Positions 7,520 to 16,649 of a stretch of DNA of 20,583 nucleotides are shown here, piece after piece; the stretch's first letter is position 1, and every line of letters begins with the position of its first letter. A program made the position numbers and the translations under genes. Under the pieces are notes generated by a model, which saw only the letters and a list, made by a program, of their open reading frames with translations, had not been told where the DNA came from and searched no databases. The stretch covers positions 21,712 through 42,294 of the forward strand of contig NW_004457410.1 of the NCBI RefSeq assembly GCF_000313135.1, read 5' to 3'. The stretch comes from Acanthamoeba castellanii str. Neff. Its lineage: Eukaryota > Discosea > Longamoebia > Acanthamoebidae.

Positions 7520-10500
7520 TGCCAAACTCGGTGTGGAGGGCCTCGAGGCCCAGCGCTGCGGTCCACAGCATTCGCATTCGGTCGGCCCAGCTCAGCTTGC
7601 GCGACGAGTTCTCGAGCAGCTGCTCGAGGTTGCCGCCCTTGAGGTACTCCATCACCAGCATGGGGCCGCACCCGGCGTCGCGGGTCGAGAGGGCGAGGCC
7701 GATGAACCGCACGACGTAGGGGTGGTCGACGTTGTAGAGCATGGCGGCCTCCTCGCGTATGGCCAGGAGCTGCGCCTCGTCCATTTGGCCGCCGTGCAGG
7801 GTCTTGATGGCCACCGTCTGGCCGCCGTAGGTGCCCTTCCACACCCGGCCGTAGCCGCCCGAGCCCAGCTTGACGTCGCTCCTGACCAGCTTGTCCGTGC
7901 TGATGATGAACGAACACATGTTCGATGAGCACAGGCCGCCCTGCTGGTGGTCGTTACCATCTTCTTCGCTGTCGTTGTCGTTGTCGTCGTCGTCATCTTC
8001 GCCGTCACCACCACCATTGCTTTGGCTGTCCACCAATATGGCCGTCTCGCCTCGCCTTACGAAGCGCAGGCCCGGCGGAGCGGCGAGTTGGCGCGCAAGG
8101 TCGGCCGAGCACACGATGGCGCCGTGGCCCGTGGCGCTCGACGTGCACATGCGGCAGGCCGCGGCATAGCACGACTCCTGGTAGCCCCGCCTAAACGGGT
8201 CGTCGGCCCCCGGCGGACTCGGCCCCGGGTGCTGCGCGATGCCGATACGCAGGTGGTCCACGGCCGCGCCCGCTGCCGCCTTGGCGCTCTGGGCCGCACC
8301 CCGCACGTCGAGTGCAAAGTCGAGCGCCGCCGCGCAGCGCTCGAATGCCAGCAGGAACGTGCCGCCGCTGTGGTAGATGGGCCGCGAGAAGAGGTGGCCA
8401 CGGTGCCGGCGGCCGGCCTGTCGGACGATGTCGATGTAGGCCCGGATTAGCTCCCGCGCCGCGGCCGGGTCGCGGTGCCACACCGCATCGAGCCGCGCCA
8501 GATCGCACACGACGAAGCACACATCGGCCCTGGGCATGCGGCCTGGGGCCGCCACCGCCACGGTGCCGTCGTCCGAGGTGTCGCTACGCGACTGGTTGCT
8601 ATGGCTGGTGGTGGTGGAGGGCGTGGCGGCAATGGCGCTGCTGAGGCCGGCGCTGCTGCTGCTGCTTTGCCCCGAGGTGGTGGTGGCGCCGGTGATGGTG
8701 TCGCCCGAGATCTGCGAGACGCGGGTCATGACGTCGAGGAAGCAGGGCCGCACGGTCGGGGTCCTGGTGCCAGCAGGCCCGCATCAGCTCGATGTACTCG
8801 CGCTCCATCTCGTTGGCGGCGGCCTCGGGCTTGCCGCCGGCGTCGGGCAGGTCGCTCGGCCGCGTGTTGTACTTGATGACCCACACTGCCACCTGGGCCG
8901 GCAGCAGGCCCTCGTAGGGCGCGGCCCGGGTCAGCACCTCCCACATGACGACGCCGAGCGAGTACACGTCAGCGCGCATGAAGGTGTCTACGCGGCCGAC
9001 GCCGTCGGGGCTTTCGACAGTCGTCTGGTCGGCCAAGACCTCGGGCGCGGTCCACTGCACTGTGCCGACCACCCCGCCGCCGCCGCCGCCGCTGTTGCGA
9101 CGGCCGGCGATGAGGGCCTCCTTGTAGCTGGTGAGCCCAAAGTCGGAGACCTTGACGTTCCACTTGGAGTCGAGGAGGAGGTTGAGCGACTTGAGGTCGC
9201 GATGCACGACGCCCGACGAGTGGAGGAAGTGCATGCCCTTGGCCGCCTGGTAGATGATCTTGAGCCGCAGCAGCATCGGAATGTCCGCGATGAGGTCGTT
9301 GTGGAGCAACTGCACGAAAGCTCAGTGCTTTAGTCTTCACCGCACACGCACCGCCGCACACGAGACAAGGCAAGACGCACAACACGCGCACACCGCACAC
9401 GCGACTCGGGCTGAGACGTACATCGTAGAGGGAGCCGAGGGACATGAACTCCATGACGATGCACATCTTGGGTGGTTTGGTGCAGGCGGCCATGAAGAGC
9501 ACCACGTTTGGATGGCGCAGGGCGGACATGACCTGGGCCTCGCGCCGGAAGTTGGCCACCTGGACGCTGCCGTAGGCCACCGCGTCGCCGCCGATCATCT
9601 TGACCGCCACCTCGGTGCCCTTCCACAGGGCCTTGTGCACCACGCCGTAGCCGCCCGCGCCCAGCTGGTCGCCCAGCTCGAGCTCGGCCGGGTCGATCTC
9701 CCAGTCGTAGTTGTCAAGCCGCCCTCGCCGGTGGACCACCAGCAACGCCAGGGCCGAGCAGACCGCGAGCAGGCACAGGGCCACCACCGCTGCCGGCACC
9801 ACCGTCGACAGGGCCACAGTCAACGCCGTCGTGTCGCTCGAGCCGTCGCCGCTGGCCGCTGCCAGTTCGCACAGGTCGCCGTGCCACCCGACCTCGCAGA
9901 CGCACCGGCCCGCCGAGCTGCAGTTGCCGCGCTCCGAGCACAGCACGCCCGATGCGGCGTCGGCGCAGCCGGCCAGGGGGCTCACCGCGACCCCGTCGAC
10001 AGTGATGTTGACTACCGCGGCCGTAATGCGGCGCATGAGCACCGGCGAGCTGCCCGAGGGGATGACCTGGTGCGCGTCGGCGATGGTCTGGCCCGCCTCC
10101 GAGGAGTGGATCCAGTAGATCCACTCGGCCAGGCCGCGGGCCTTGACCACGCTCGGCATCGACCGGGTGCGTACGATGAAGGCGTTGGTGGCCACCACGG
10201 GCCAGCTCTCGGCGCCGGGCGCAAAGTAGATCTGCTGCGAGCTCGGGTCGGTCGCGTTGGAGATGGCGTTGACGATGGTGGCTTTGGTGGGCGCCAGCGC
10301 GCGGCCCGCCGAGAACCCGCCGACGAGCGAGGCCATGGCAATGTTGGGCCGCGTGCCGGCCGCGAAGGTGTTGCTGGCGCCGAACAGGTACGGCACCGAG
10401 TTGAGTGCGGCCTGGGTGGCGCCCAGGTTGGGCACGGCCAGGGTGCGGTTGGGCGCCAGCGAGACCACGGGGTAGATGTCCGACCGGCTCGAGTTGCCCA

Positions 10501-12097
10501 CGGCCGCGGCGTACTCGGGCACCTCGTGGCTGATGGCCGTGTTGGCCAGGCTGATGAGCACCTGGGCCGTCGTCACGTAAAGTACGATCAGGGGCTCGTC
10601 AGGCAGCAGGTGCGCGATGGAGGGGTTGAGCGCAGCGATGCGCGAGTCGTTCCATGCGCCGACGCGACCCATGTAGATGTCGGCTACGGTCGCAAAGTCG
10701 AGCACCAGCGGGGGCTGGTCGAGCAGCCCCGGCAGGTTGTAGGCGAAGACGATGCCGTAGGACATCATCGGCACCGCCACGGCGTCGGGCACCAGGGCGC
10801 TCTGCTCGGGCGTGAGCGTGGCGCCCGAGGTGCCAAAGTCGGCCGACGAGTCGATCATGTCGGTGATAGCCTGCAGCGACGACGCGCTCTCGTAGTACTT
10901 GAGCAGGAAGCCGGCCGACGAGTACTCGTCGGCCAGCGCGTTGTAGACCTCGAACGGCGGCCCCGAGCCGAGCAGGTAAGAGGTAGAGACCACGGTCTTG
11001 TTGTTGCAGGTCACCTCGGTCATCTGCTCGAGGGTCATGCGCCGATGGTAGGGTCCCAGGGGCGCGTAGCCGAGCGGCCCGAGCTGCGCGATGGCGCCGT
11101 CGTTGACCTGCAGCCAGCTGGCAAAGTCGAACACGTGCTTGATCATGTAGCAGTTGTTGATCGCCAGGCCCAGGTCGGAATCGACCACGGCTGAGACGAC
11201 GGCGGCCAGCGGCCACGACGCGTTGGTGCCGTCGTTGACGATGTCGCGCAACGACTGCGGTGTGAGCGCCATGGCGTTAGTCACGGCCGTCAGCTGCGCC
11301 CCGGCGGCCACGGCGACCACCACCAGCGCTCCGGTCTTGTCGGTGACGCGCATGCTGGCCAGCCCCAGCTCGTCGCGGCCCAGCGTCTCGGGGAGCATCA
11401 TGAACGCCAGCGCCGGGGACTCGCCTCCAGTGGCTATGGCCGCCAGCTTGTCTTCGGTCGAGCAGGCCTGGACCGCCCGGCCGGCCTGGACCGGCTCCAG
11501 CCCGGCAAACCCGGCGCCGCCCGCGAGGAGCGCAGCCAGGTCGGGGTCGACCCGAGCCAGGAAGCGCAGGAGGAGGTCGCCCTCGCCGTCGGCGTCGCCG
11601 CAGTAGACCAGTCGCACAGGCCCTGTCGCGGCAAGCCACGGGTTGAGGGCCGTCAGGCGCGAGTCGTCCCACGTCGTCAGGTCCCCCCGCCACATGGCCG
11701 CCGTTGAGGCCACGTCGAGCACCAGTTGGCCTCCGAGCTCGGAGGCGTTGTAGGCCATGACCATGGCTGTGGCGGCGAGGGGCACACTGTGGAGTACTCC
11801 CCGCTGGGCCTGGCCAGTTGAGCGGGTGGAGCCCAGCACGGCCGGGGTACTGACGAAGCCGATGCGCCCGCGGCCCAGCGAGGCGAACGCGGCGTCGAGG
11901 TCGGTCGTGGGCGTGTAGATGATGGTGGCGCTGTCCTGGGTGAAGACGTAGGAATTGGACAGGGTGGTGTGGAGGCCCTGGAGCCATGCCCGACCCTCCC
12001 CGCTGATGTCGGCCGCGTCGCACCCTGGCCACTTCGGACCGGCGCACAGAGTGAGGAAGATGGCCAGCAGCCAGGCCGTCGTGCTCAGCCCCTTCAT
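7002..12097 (-). CDS. Transmembrane receptor: tandem PstS-like ectodomain, EGF-like module, TKL kinase, degenerate cyclase domain, second kinase
   Basis: Two exons, 12097-9422 and 9309-7002, with one in-phase intron (9310-9421). About 1660 residues if one extra base near 8753 is removed. The chosen ATG begins a signal peptide (MKGLSTTAWLLAIFLTLCAG). Two solute-binding modules follow (residues ~30-360 and ~365-700), each with the PstS-like signature W-[DN]-D-S-R-x-x-A-L-N-P. Then come a Cys-rich EGF-like module (~710-745) and a membrane helix (~757-788). Kinase 1 (~806-1085) has a GAGGYG loop, VAVK, HRDLKSLN, SDFG and APE. A class III cyclase-like domain spans ~1153-1310. An acidic Asp/Glu/Asn linker leads to kinase 2 (~1366-1650) with GSGGYG, VAIK, HRDIKPSN, ADFG and APE. 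Both kinases retain the catalytic residues, so TKL-type Ser/Thr or Tyr kinase activity is expected. The ligand is unknown. Confidence 0.85.
9310..9421 (-). other. Intron of the receptor kinase gene
   Basis: Donor GAT|GTACGT and acceptor GTGCAG|TTG join LYD to LLHND in phase 0, within the kinase 1 hinge/helix D region. The intron is rich in GTGTGCGG-type units on the coding strand, like introns of other genes in the window. Confidence 0.88.
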
Positions 12098-12626
12098 CTT
12101 TGTCTTCGTCTTACGTTGTTGTTTTAACTCTTTGATTCTTGTTCTTCTTGTTGCTTCTTCGATGAAGTTGACTACTCCGATCACCTCCAGACAGTGGAGC
12201 TGATGAGGGCTGAACCAGTGCAACCTGGAGCTCTGCAACGCGTCATTGGTGGAACGGTCTCGTTGCAGCACGGACCTCTAAATTGACAGCCAATAGGAAC
12301 CTCTGGTCGCGCCGGTAAGCAAGATGAACTGTGTTGGTTGACTTGAAAAATTGCACCTCACCAATCATTGGGTTTCCGAAAATAAGAGATGGCCACCCAG
12401 CCAATCGTTATCAAATGTTCGACCAGGAATAGCCGCACGACACGGTGCCATTGCACGGTGACTCGTCGGTTGCATGTAGGCATTCAATCGGGACATTCCA
12501 GCCGAAAGGCGGGTCTAATCGGAGACAACGCAGCCACTTAAATAAACAAAACCACACAAACATTTAGTCACAAACACACCCCACCAACCCCACTAATCAC
12601 TCAAGGGAGCACTCGCGACCGACGCG
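12098..12626. promoter_or_regulatory. Divergent promoter of the receptor kinase (-) and GMC oxidoreductase (+) with CCAAT cluster
   Basis: This 529-bp region lies between two divergent start codons. It contains CCAAT boxes in both orientations: ATTGG 12245-12249, CCAAT 12290-12294, CCAAT 12361-12365, ATTGG 12367-12371 and CCAAT 12401-12405. The third and fourth form the palindrome CCAATCATTGG. A TATA-like TTAAATAAA (12538-12546) sits about 80 bp before the oxidoreductase ATG. No clear TATA faces the kinase. CCAAT boxes are classical binding sites for NF-Y-type factors; their use here is inference. Confidence 0.6.
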
Positions 12627-14630
12627 ATGAACAAGCTTCTGCTTTCCTTCTTCGCCCTGGTGGTGATGATGCTGGCGCTGGCCCAGGCCGGTACCGACAT
12701 CCGCCGCAGCTACGACTACGTCATTGCAGGCGGTGGCGGCGCCGGAGCCGTGCTCGCAGGCAAGCTGGCCCGGTCGGGTGCCCGAGTGCTTCTTCTCGAG
12801 GCCGGCGACAACACCCAGTACGACCCCAACATCTACAATCCGCTGGGCACCTTCGGCGGGTTCAACTCCCGCAGCAACAACATCGGCCTCTCGAGCGACA
12901 CCACCTACGTGTGGCCCAACCGCGTGGCTGGCGACCCCGGCCGCTACGGCCTGGCCGACGCGCCTAACAGCGGCAAGGGCCTGGGCGGCGGCACCAGCGT
13001 CAATACAATGATCCTGGCCCATGGCGGCCGGTGGATGTACGACCTGCCGGCCAACGGGTGGCCCTCGTCGTGGAGCTACAACCAGATGAAGCCCTACTAC
13101 GCCGAGGTCAAGGCCGCGCTGCAGCCCCACCGCGAAACCCGCAAACCCCCGACGTCGCAGAATTTCCTCAAGGCCGTGCGCAGGGTGGCCGACGTGCAGT
13201 ACGCAGCGGGCGGACTGGACTACCTGGTCAACGCTGCCAACTACGCGGCCGGCCCCAACGTGGAGGACCCGAGCGAGTCGGCGCCTCAGCTTGACTACAA
13301 CGACCTCGACGGCGTTAACAGCGTCGGCGCCTTCTCCCAGTACCAGTTCTTCGTCAACAAGCTGGCCAATGGCACCTTTGTCCGCAAGTATGCGGCCAAC
13401 ACATTCCTCGGGCCTGACTGCCTGGACCGCGAGGGCCACGGCGTCAGCCCGGCCTGCCCCCACCTAAGTGTGCTCACCGGGGCCTACGTCTCGCGCGTCA
13501 TCTTCGACACCGACCGCCGCTGGTGGTCGCAGCCCGTCGCTACCGGCATCGAGTTCTACCAGGACGGCGAGTCGAAGGTGGTGCTGGCCCGCAAGGGCGT
13601 GATACTGGCCGCGGGCGCGTTCCAGACGCCGGCGGTCCTGCAGCGCTCGGGCTACGGTGACGCGGACTACCTGGCCTCGATCGGCGTGGAGCCCATCGTG
13701 TACAACAACACGCAGGTGGGTCGCAACCTGAAGAACCACTACGCGCCATTCATGATCGCCAACGTCACGGCTGGCGACAGGGCGGAGCTGACGGCCTTCA
13801 TGAGCGGCAGCGCGCTGATGGCGGGCAACATGGGCTTCAACGGCGGCGCATTCCTCGGATTCCACAAGCTCGACCCCAACAGGCCCGCTGGCAGCAACAC
13901 CACCTCGGTGCGGCGGGCGCAGCTGCTCTACTCGACCAGCGGCATGTTCTTCCCGCGGTCGGTCGGTGCGGCCTACAACATCGGCTCCACCAACGAGACC
14001 GTGGTGTTGGGCATCGACGACCTGCGCTTCGACGGCACCGGCTACGTGCAGATCGGCACCAAGAACGCGTTCGACTTCCCCAAGGTGTTCTACAGCAGCT
14101 TCGTCGACTACTCGAACCCGGCGCTCACCGGCCAGGCCTTCTGGGACGCCGCCCGCGTGGGTGCCTCGGCCACCATCTCGGGCCTGCTCATCTACCACAT
14201 GGGCTACGAGATCTACGCCCAGATGAACCAGGTCCTGGCCGACGAGGGCAGCAGCGTGCGCTTCGCCATGGCCTACCCGACCGCGTCGGACCTGGAGCTG
14301 CTCGACCAGGGCCTTGCCACCCACGGCGCCGACTGGTGGAAGCACCTGTTCCCCGACCGCCTGGCCGGCACCGCCAGCAGCGACCCGGCCTTCTCTGCGG
14401 CTCTCAAGCGCCTGACCTACCAGCTCCGCATGGCGGCGCGGATCGACAGCCACCAGGTGTCGACGTGCAAGATGGGCCAGGTGGTCGACCAGCGACTCAA
14501 CGTGATCGGCGTGAGCAACCTCAAGATCGCCGACGCGTCGGTGCTCGCCGCGCAAGTGGGCGGCGGCAACGCGTTCACGGCCAACGTGATCGGCGCCCGT
14601 GCGGCGGACTTTGTGCTTGCGGACTTCTGA
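12627..14630 (+). CDS. Secreted GMC-family FAD-dependent oxidoreductase
   Basis: Single exon, 667 residues, ATG 12627 to TGA 14628-14630. An N-terminal signal peptide (MNKLLLSFFALVVMMLALAQA) is followed directly by the FAD-binding Rossmann motif GGGGAG (residues 35-40) and the ribose-binding acidic residue E58 in LLLEAG. The GMC signature region GLGGGTSVN lies at ~118-126. Near the C-terminus are the catalytic His (H609, in SHQVSTCKMG) and Asn (N648, in GGGNAFTANV), and the family's closing ARAADFVL. Length and motif order match glucose/choline/aryl-alcohol oxidase-type enzymes, which oxidise an alcohol and pass electrons to O2 or another acceptor. Substrate specificity cannot be read from the sequence. 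The start is supported by the immediately following signal peptide and a TATA-like box about 80 bp upstream. It is divergent from the receptor gene and ends 51 bp from the next gene's stop. Confidence 0.9.
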   Translation: MNKLLLSFFALVVMMLALAQAGTDIRRSYDYVIAGGGGAGAVLAGKLARSGARVLLLEAGDNTQYDPNIYNPLGTFGGFNSRSNNIGLSSDTTYVWPNRVAGDPGRYGLADAPNSGKGLGGGTSVNTMILAHGGRWMYDLPANGWPSSWSYNQMKPYYAEVKAALQPHRETRKPPTSQNFLKAVRRVADVQYAAGGLDYLVNAANYAAGPNVEDPSESAPQLDYNDLDGVNSVGAFSQYQFFVNKLANGTFVRKYAANTFLGPDCLDREGHGVSPACPHLSVLTGAYVSRVIFDTDRRWWSQPVATGIEFYQDGESKVVLARKGVILAAGAFQTPAVLQRSGYGDADYLASIGVEPIVYNNTQVGRNLKNHYAPFMIANVTAGDRAELTAFMSGSALMAGNMGFNGGAFLGFHKLDPNRPAGSNTTSVRRAQLLYSTSGMFFPRSVGAAYNIGSTNETVVLGIDDLRFDGTGYVQIGTKNAFDFPKVFYSSFVDYSNPALTGQAFWDAARVGASATISGLLIYHMGYEIYAQMNQVLADEGSSVRFAMAYPTASDLELLDQGLATHGADWWKHLFPDRLAGTASSDPAFSAALKRLTYQLRMAARIDSHQVSTCKMGQVVDQRLNVIGVSNLKIADASVLAAQVGGGNAFTANVIGARAADFVLADF

Positions 14631-14681
14631 GTTTAGGATGCGCGTGTTGGAGATCGATTCAATTAATAACACCACCATTAA
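14631..14681. other. 51-bp convergent 3' region
   Basis: The stops of the oxidoreductase (+) and the small secreted protein (-) are 51 bp apart. The gap contains AATTAATAA (14661-14669) and ATTAAT (14678-14683, reaching the opposite stop), A/T-rich elements usable for 3'-end formation on both strands. The two transcripts probably overlap at their 3' ends. Confidence 0.55.
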
Positions 14682-15236
14682 TCAGTAGGGGCGGGTGTAT
14701 TTGGTCAAGCCGCCAGCGAAGGCATTGCAGCCATTCGCAGCGGGGGCGGGGAACCAAGTGATCTTCATGAAGCCCGCGTCGACCACGTCCACCACCACGT
14801 TCGTCTGAGCCATCAATTAAAAATAAATAAATTAATAACAATTAAAAAAATAAAATTAATAACAACGAAAAAGTAGAAAGATGAGATTAAGATCCGATGT
14901 GGGTCGTACGTAGGAGCAGAACACGCTGGGGTTGTTGATTTGCCACAGGGCACCCTGGCCGAGGCCGTAGCCGCCGTAGAGAGTGGCCTTGATGGAGTAC
15001 TGCACGCTCGACCTGGTCGAGGGCAGCAGCAGCTGGTTGCCCTGCTGCACAAACTTGGCGGTGTAGGTCTGGCCACCGTCGTCGAGTGCCGACCACACGC
15101 CGGAGAGATCGCCCGTCGTGTTGGCCTGGAGAGCCGCGCCGGAGAAAGTGGAGCTGTGGGTGGCGCCGGTGGCGCTGGCCACGGCCAAGCAGCAGGCGAG
15201 AGCGAGGAGGGCAGCGATGAGGGAGGAGGAGAACAT
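14682..15236 (-). CDS. Small secreted protein of unknown function, two exons
   Basis: Exons 15236-14910 and 14804-14682 join in phase 0 across an A/T-rich intron (14805-14909; TAC|GTACGA ... CAG|ACG), giving 149 residues. The ATG at 15234-15236 begins a clear signal peptide (MFSSSLIAALLALACCLAV, Ala-rich to about residue 22). The mature part is short, rich in Gly, Ser and aromatic residues, with predicted beta-strand alternation. It has a D-L-S-G-V-W-S segment near its start and two Cys around the splice junction (F-C-S-Y and N-G-C-N), which could form a disulfide. The segment after the intron (V-V-D-V-V-D-A-G-F-M-K-I-T-W-F) is strand-like. The shape recalls small lipocalin-like or adhesive secreted proteins, but I do not recognise the family. 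Without the second exon the ORF runs into intron sequence, so splicing is well supported. Confidence 0.75.
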
Positions 15237-15430
15237 GTTGGTGGGGTGCGGAGAGTGTTGAGCAAAATGCCACTTGGCCGTTTTTATGTCGCACACCTAC
15301 GCCCCGACATTGGGCCTATCACGTTGAAGCTGTGCGTTGGTTGGCGGACCAAAACTTTGGCCTGCAAGATTGGGCAAAGCTGTCCAGCCTTCCAATGGCG
15401 ACTAGTGTAACATTAAATTCCCAATAAGCA
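15237..15430 (-). promoter_or_regulatory. Promoter of the small secreted protein: TATA-like box plus CCAAT cluster
   Basis: Reading the minus strand, a CATAAAA box (15282-15288) lies about 46-52 bp before the ATG. Further upstream are four CCAAT boxes: ATTGG 15309-15313 and 15369-15373 (forward CCAAT on the minus strand), and CCAAT 15392-15396 and 15421-15425 in the opposite orientation. The arrangement resembles the divergent promoter at 12098-12626. Confidence 0.55.
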
Positions 15431-15800
15431 CAAGTTGAAGACAGGAGCACTGTGGCAAAGAAGATGGATTATGTATGAAAGGCTTGTGGATGTGCTAATA
15501 GAGAGGAAGAAGAGAGATGAAAGAGGAGAGCAAGAATGGAGTGTTTGTTAAAAAGTGACAGTGTCACTTTTTGATTTTTGAAAAATGTACATCACCTCTT
15601 CTTCCTTCCAATATCACCCACAGCATCATACACCCAAATGTCATGTGTACATTTTGCTGGCAGATGGTGAGTTGAACCAAATATGGTTGTGGAGGCATGA
15701 GGTGATGGGTAGGAAGGAGTGTTGCAGCAGTTTATTCTTGGCAGTGTGGGAAAGTGGCTTGCACAGGCAAGTAAGAGGAGGGCAACAAGGAGAGTGAGGG
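15431..15800. other. Composition-shifted non-coding stretch
   Basis: No credible gene is seen. The stretch is A/G-rich and lower in GC than its neighbours, with a further CCAAT at 15608-15612 and a perfect palindrome at 15550-15572. Small ORFs here have no recognisable protein content. The composition change and the possible retroelement fragment just downstream suggest inserted, decaying sequence. Confidence 0.45.
15550..15572. repeat. Perfect 23-bp palindrome (11-bp arms, 1-base centre)
   Basis: Arms AAAAAGTGACA (15550-15560) and TGTCACTTTTT (15562-15572) are exact reverse complements around a single G at 15561. As RNA it would have too small a loop to be a classical hairpin, so a dimeric protein-binding site or the junction of an inverted repeat is more likely. 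The tract is A-rich on the left and T-rich on the right. Confidence 0.85.
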
Positions 15801-15965
15801 GGAGGGGGCAGCATGCAGAGGGCAGCTATGGGGTGGCGGGATATTGGTGCAAGTCTAAGCAGCCTGCTACCCTCCACTTTGCTAGCAAAGAGCAGTCAGA
15901 GATACTACGGAATTGCACAAAAACAAATGTTAAGGGTTGTTCGTCACCGTTTGAACCGGCCGCTC
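15800..15965 (+). pseudogene. Possible decayed LTR-retroelement RNase H fragment
   Basis: Read forward, frame 3 gives DIGASL near 15840-15857, then SSQRYYGIAQKQML (~15891-15932) and RHRLNRPLTF (~15942-15971). A second frame gives LHFASK at about the right place (~15876-15893). The order G-x-G-A-x-L / FASK / QRY...QK-x-ML-x-V / RHxLxxRPxTF resembles the RNase H region after the reverse transcriptase of gypsy-type elements. A frame change and short deletions are needed. No RT, integrase or LTR is visible, and similarity was judged by eye, so chance resemblance is possible. Confidence 0.28.
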
Positions 15966-15969
15966 ACCT

Positions 15970-16505
15970 TCACCAGCACAACGCCTTGTAATCGCCTTCA
16001 TCCTCTTCGTTGTCTTCCTCCCCTTCCTCATCTTCGCTGTTTCCGTCATCTTCGTCTTCTTCGTCTTCTTCGGGAGGCGCTACGGCTCCGGCCTTGAGCA
16101 GATCAACAACGACCCCGAGGTGGCCGCCTCGCTGGGCCTCGCGCACCGCCAGCTTCTCCGGCGCGCCACCGTTCACGTCAGCCCCGGCCGCCAGCAGCCG
16201 CGCCACCACGCTCTGGTGGCCCTCGGCCGCGGCGCAGCTCAGGGGCGTCGAGCCGTCGCTGGCCACGATGTTGACCTGCGCGCCGGCCGCCAGCAGCCGC
16301 TCGACCACCTCGCTCTGCCCGTAGCTGGCCGCGATGAGGAGCGGCGTGGCGCCGCTCTTGCGCCGGGCCTCCAGGTTGGCGCCCGCAGCGATGAGCTTCT
16401 CCACCTGCGACACGCGGCCCGCTTGACTGTGCGCGGCACGTCGAGTCAGTGGCCGTCAGCACACAATCGCACACGCACACGCACACACAGACACAGACAC
16501 ACACG

Positions 16506-16555
<50 letters not shown>

Positions 16556-16613
16556 CACACGCACACACGCACACACGCACACACGCACACGCGTACGCAC
16601 GCACACACGCACG

Positions 16614-16649
<36 letters not shown>

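Noticed and set aside
8740..8765. A mini-intron explaining the receptor frame break
   Set aside because: No GT-AG pair of usable size spans the site without deleting conserved kinase residues; a one-base slip restores the motif exactly.
9254..11194. 646-residue plus-strand ORF opposite the receptor ectodomain
   Set aside because: Its sequence is a His/Arg/Gly/Val-rich shadow of the GC-rich minus-strand coding exon; it has no recognisable domain, while the opposite strand encodes clear solute-binding and kinase motifs.
12098..12271. N-terminal extension of the receptor from an ATG at 12271
   Set aside because: It would place 58 polar residues before a typical signal peptide and overlap the CCAAT promoter region at its far end; the ATG at 12097 directly starts the signal peptide.
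13464..14678. 404-residue minus-strand ORF opposite the GMC oxidoreductase
   Set aside because: Antisense shadow of a G/C-ending codon gene, with biased His/Arg/Val/Gly composition and no motif.
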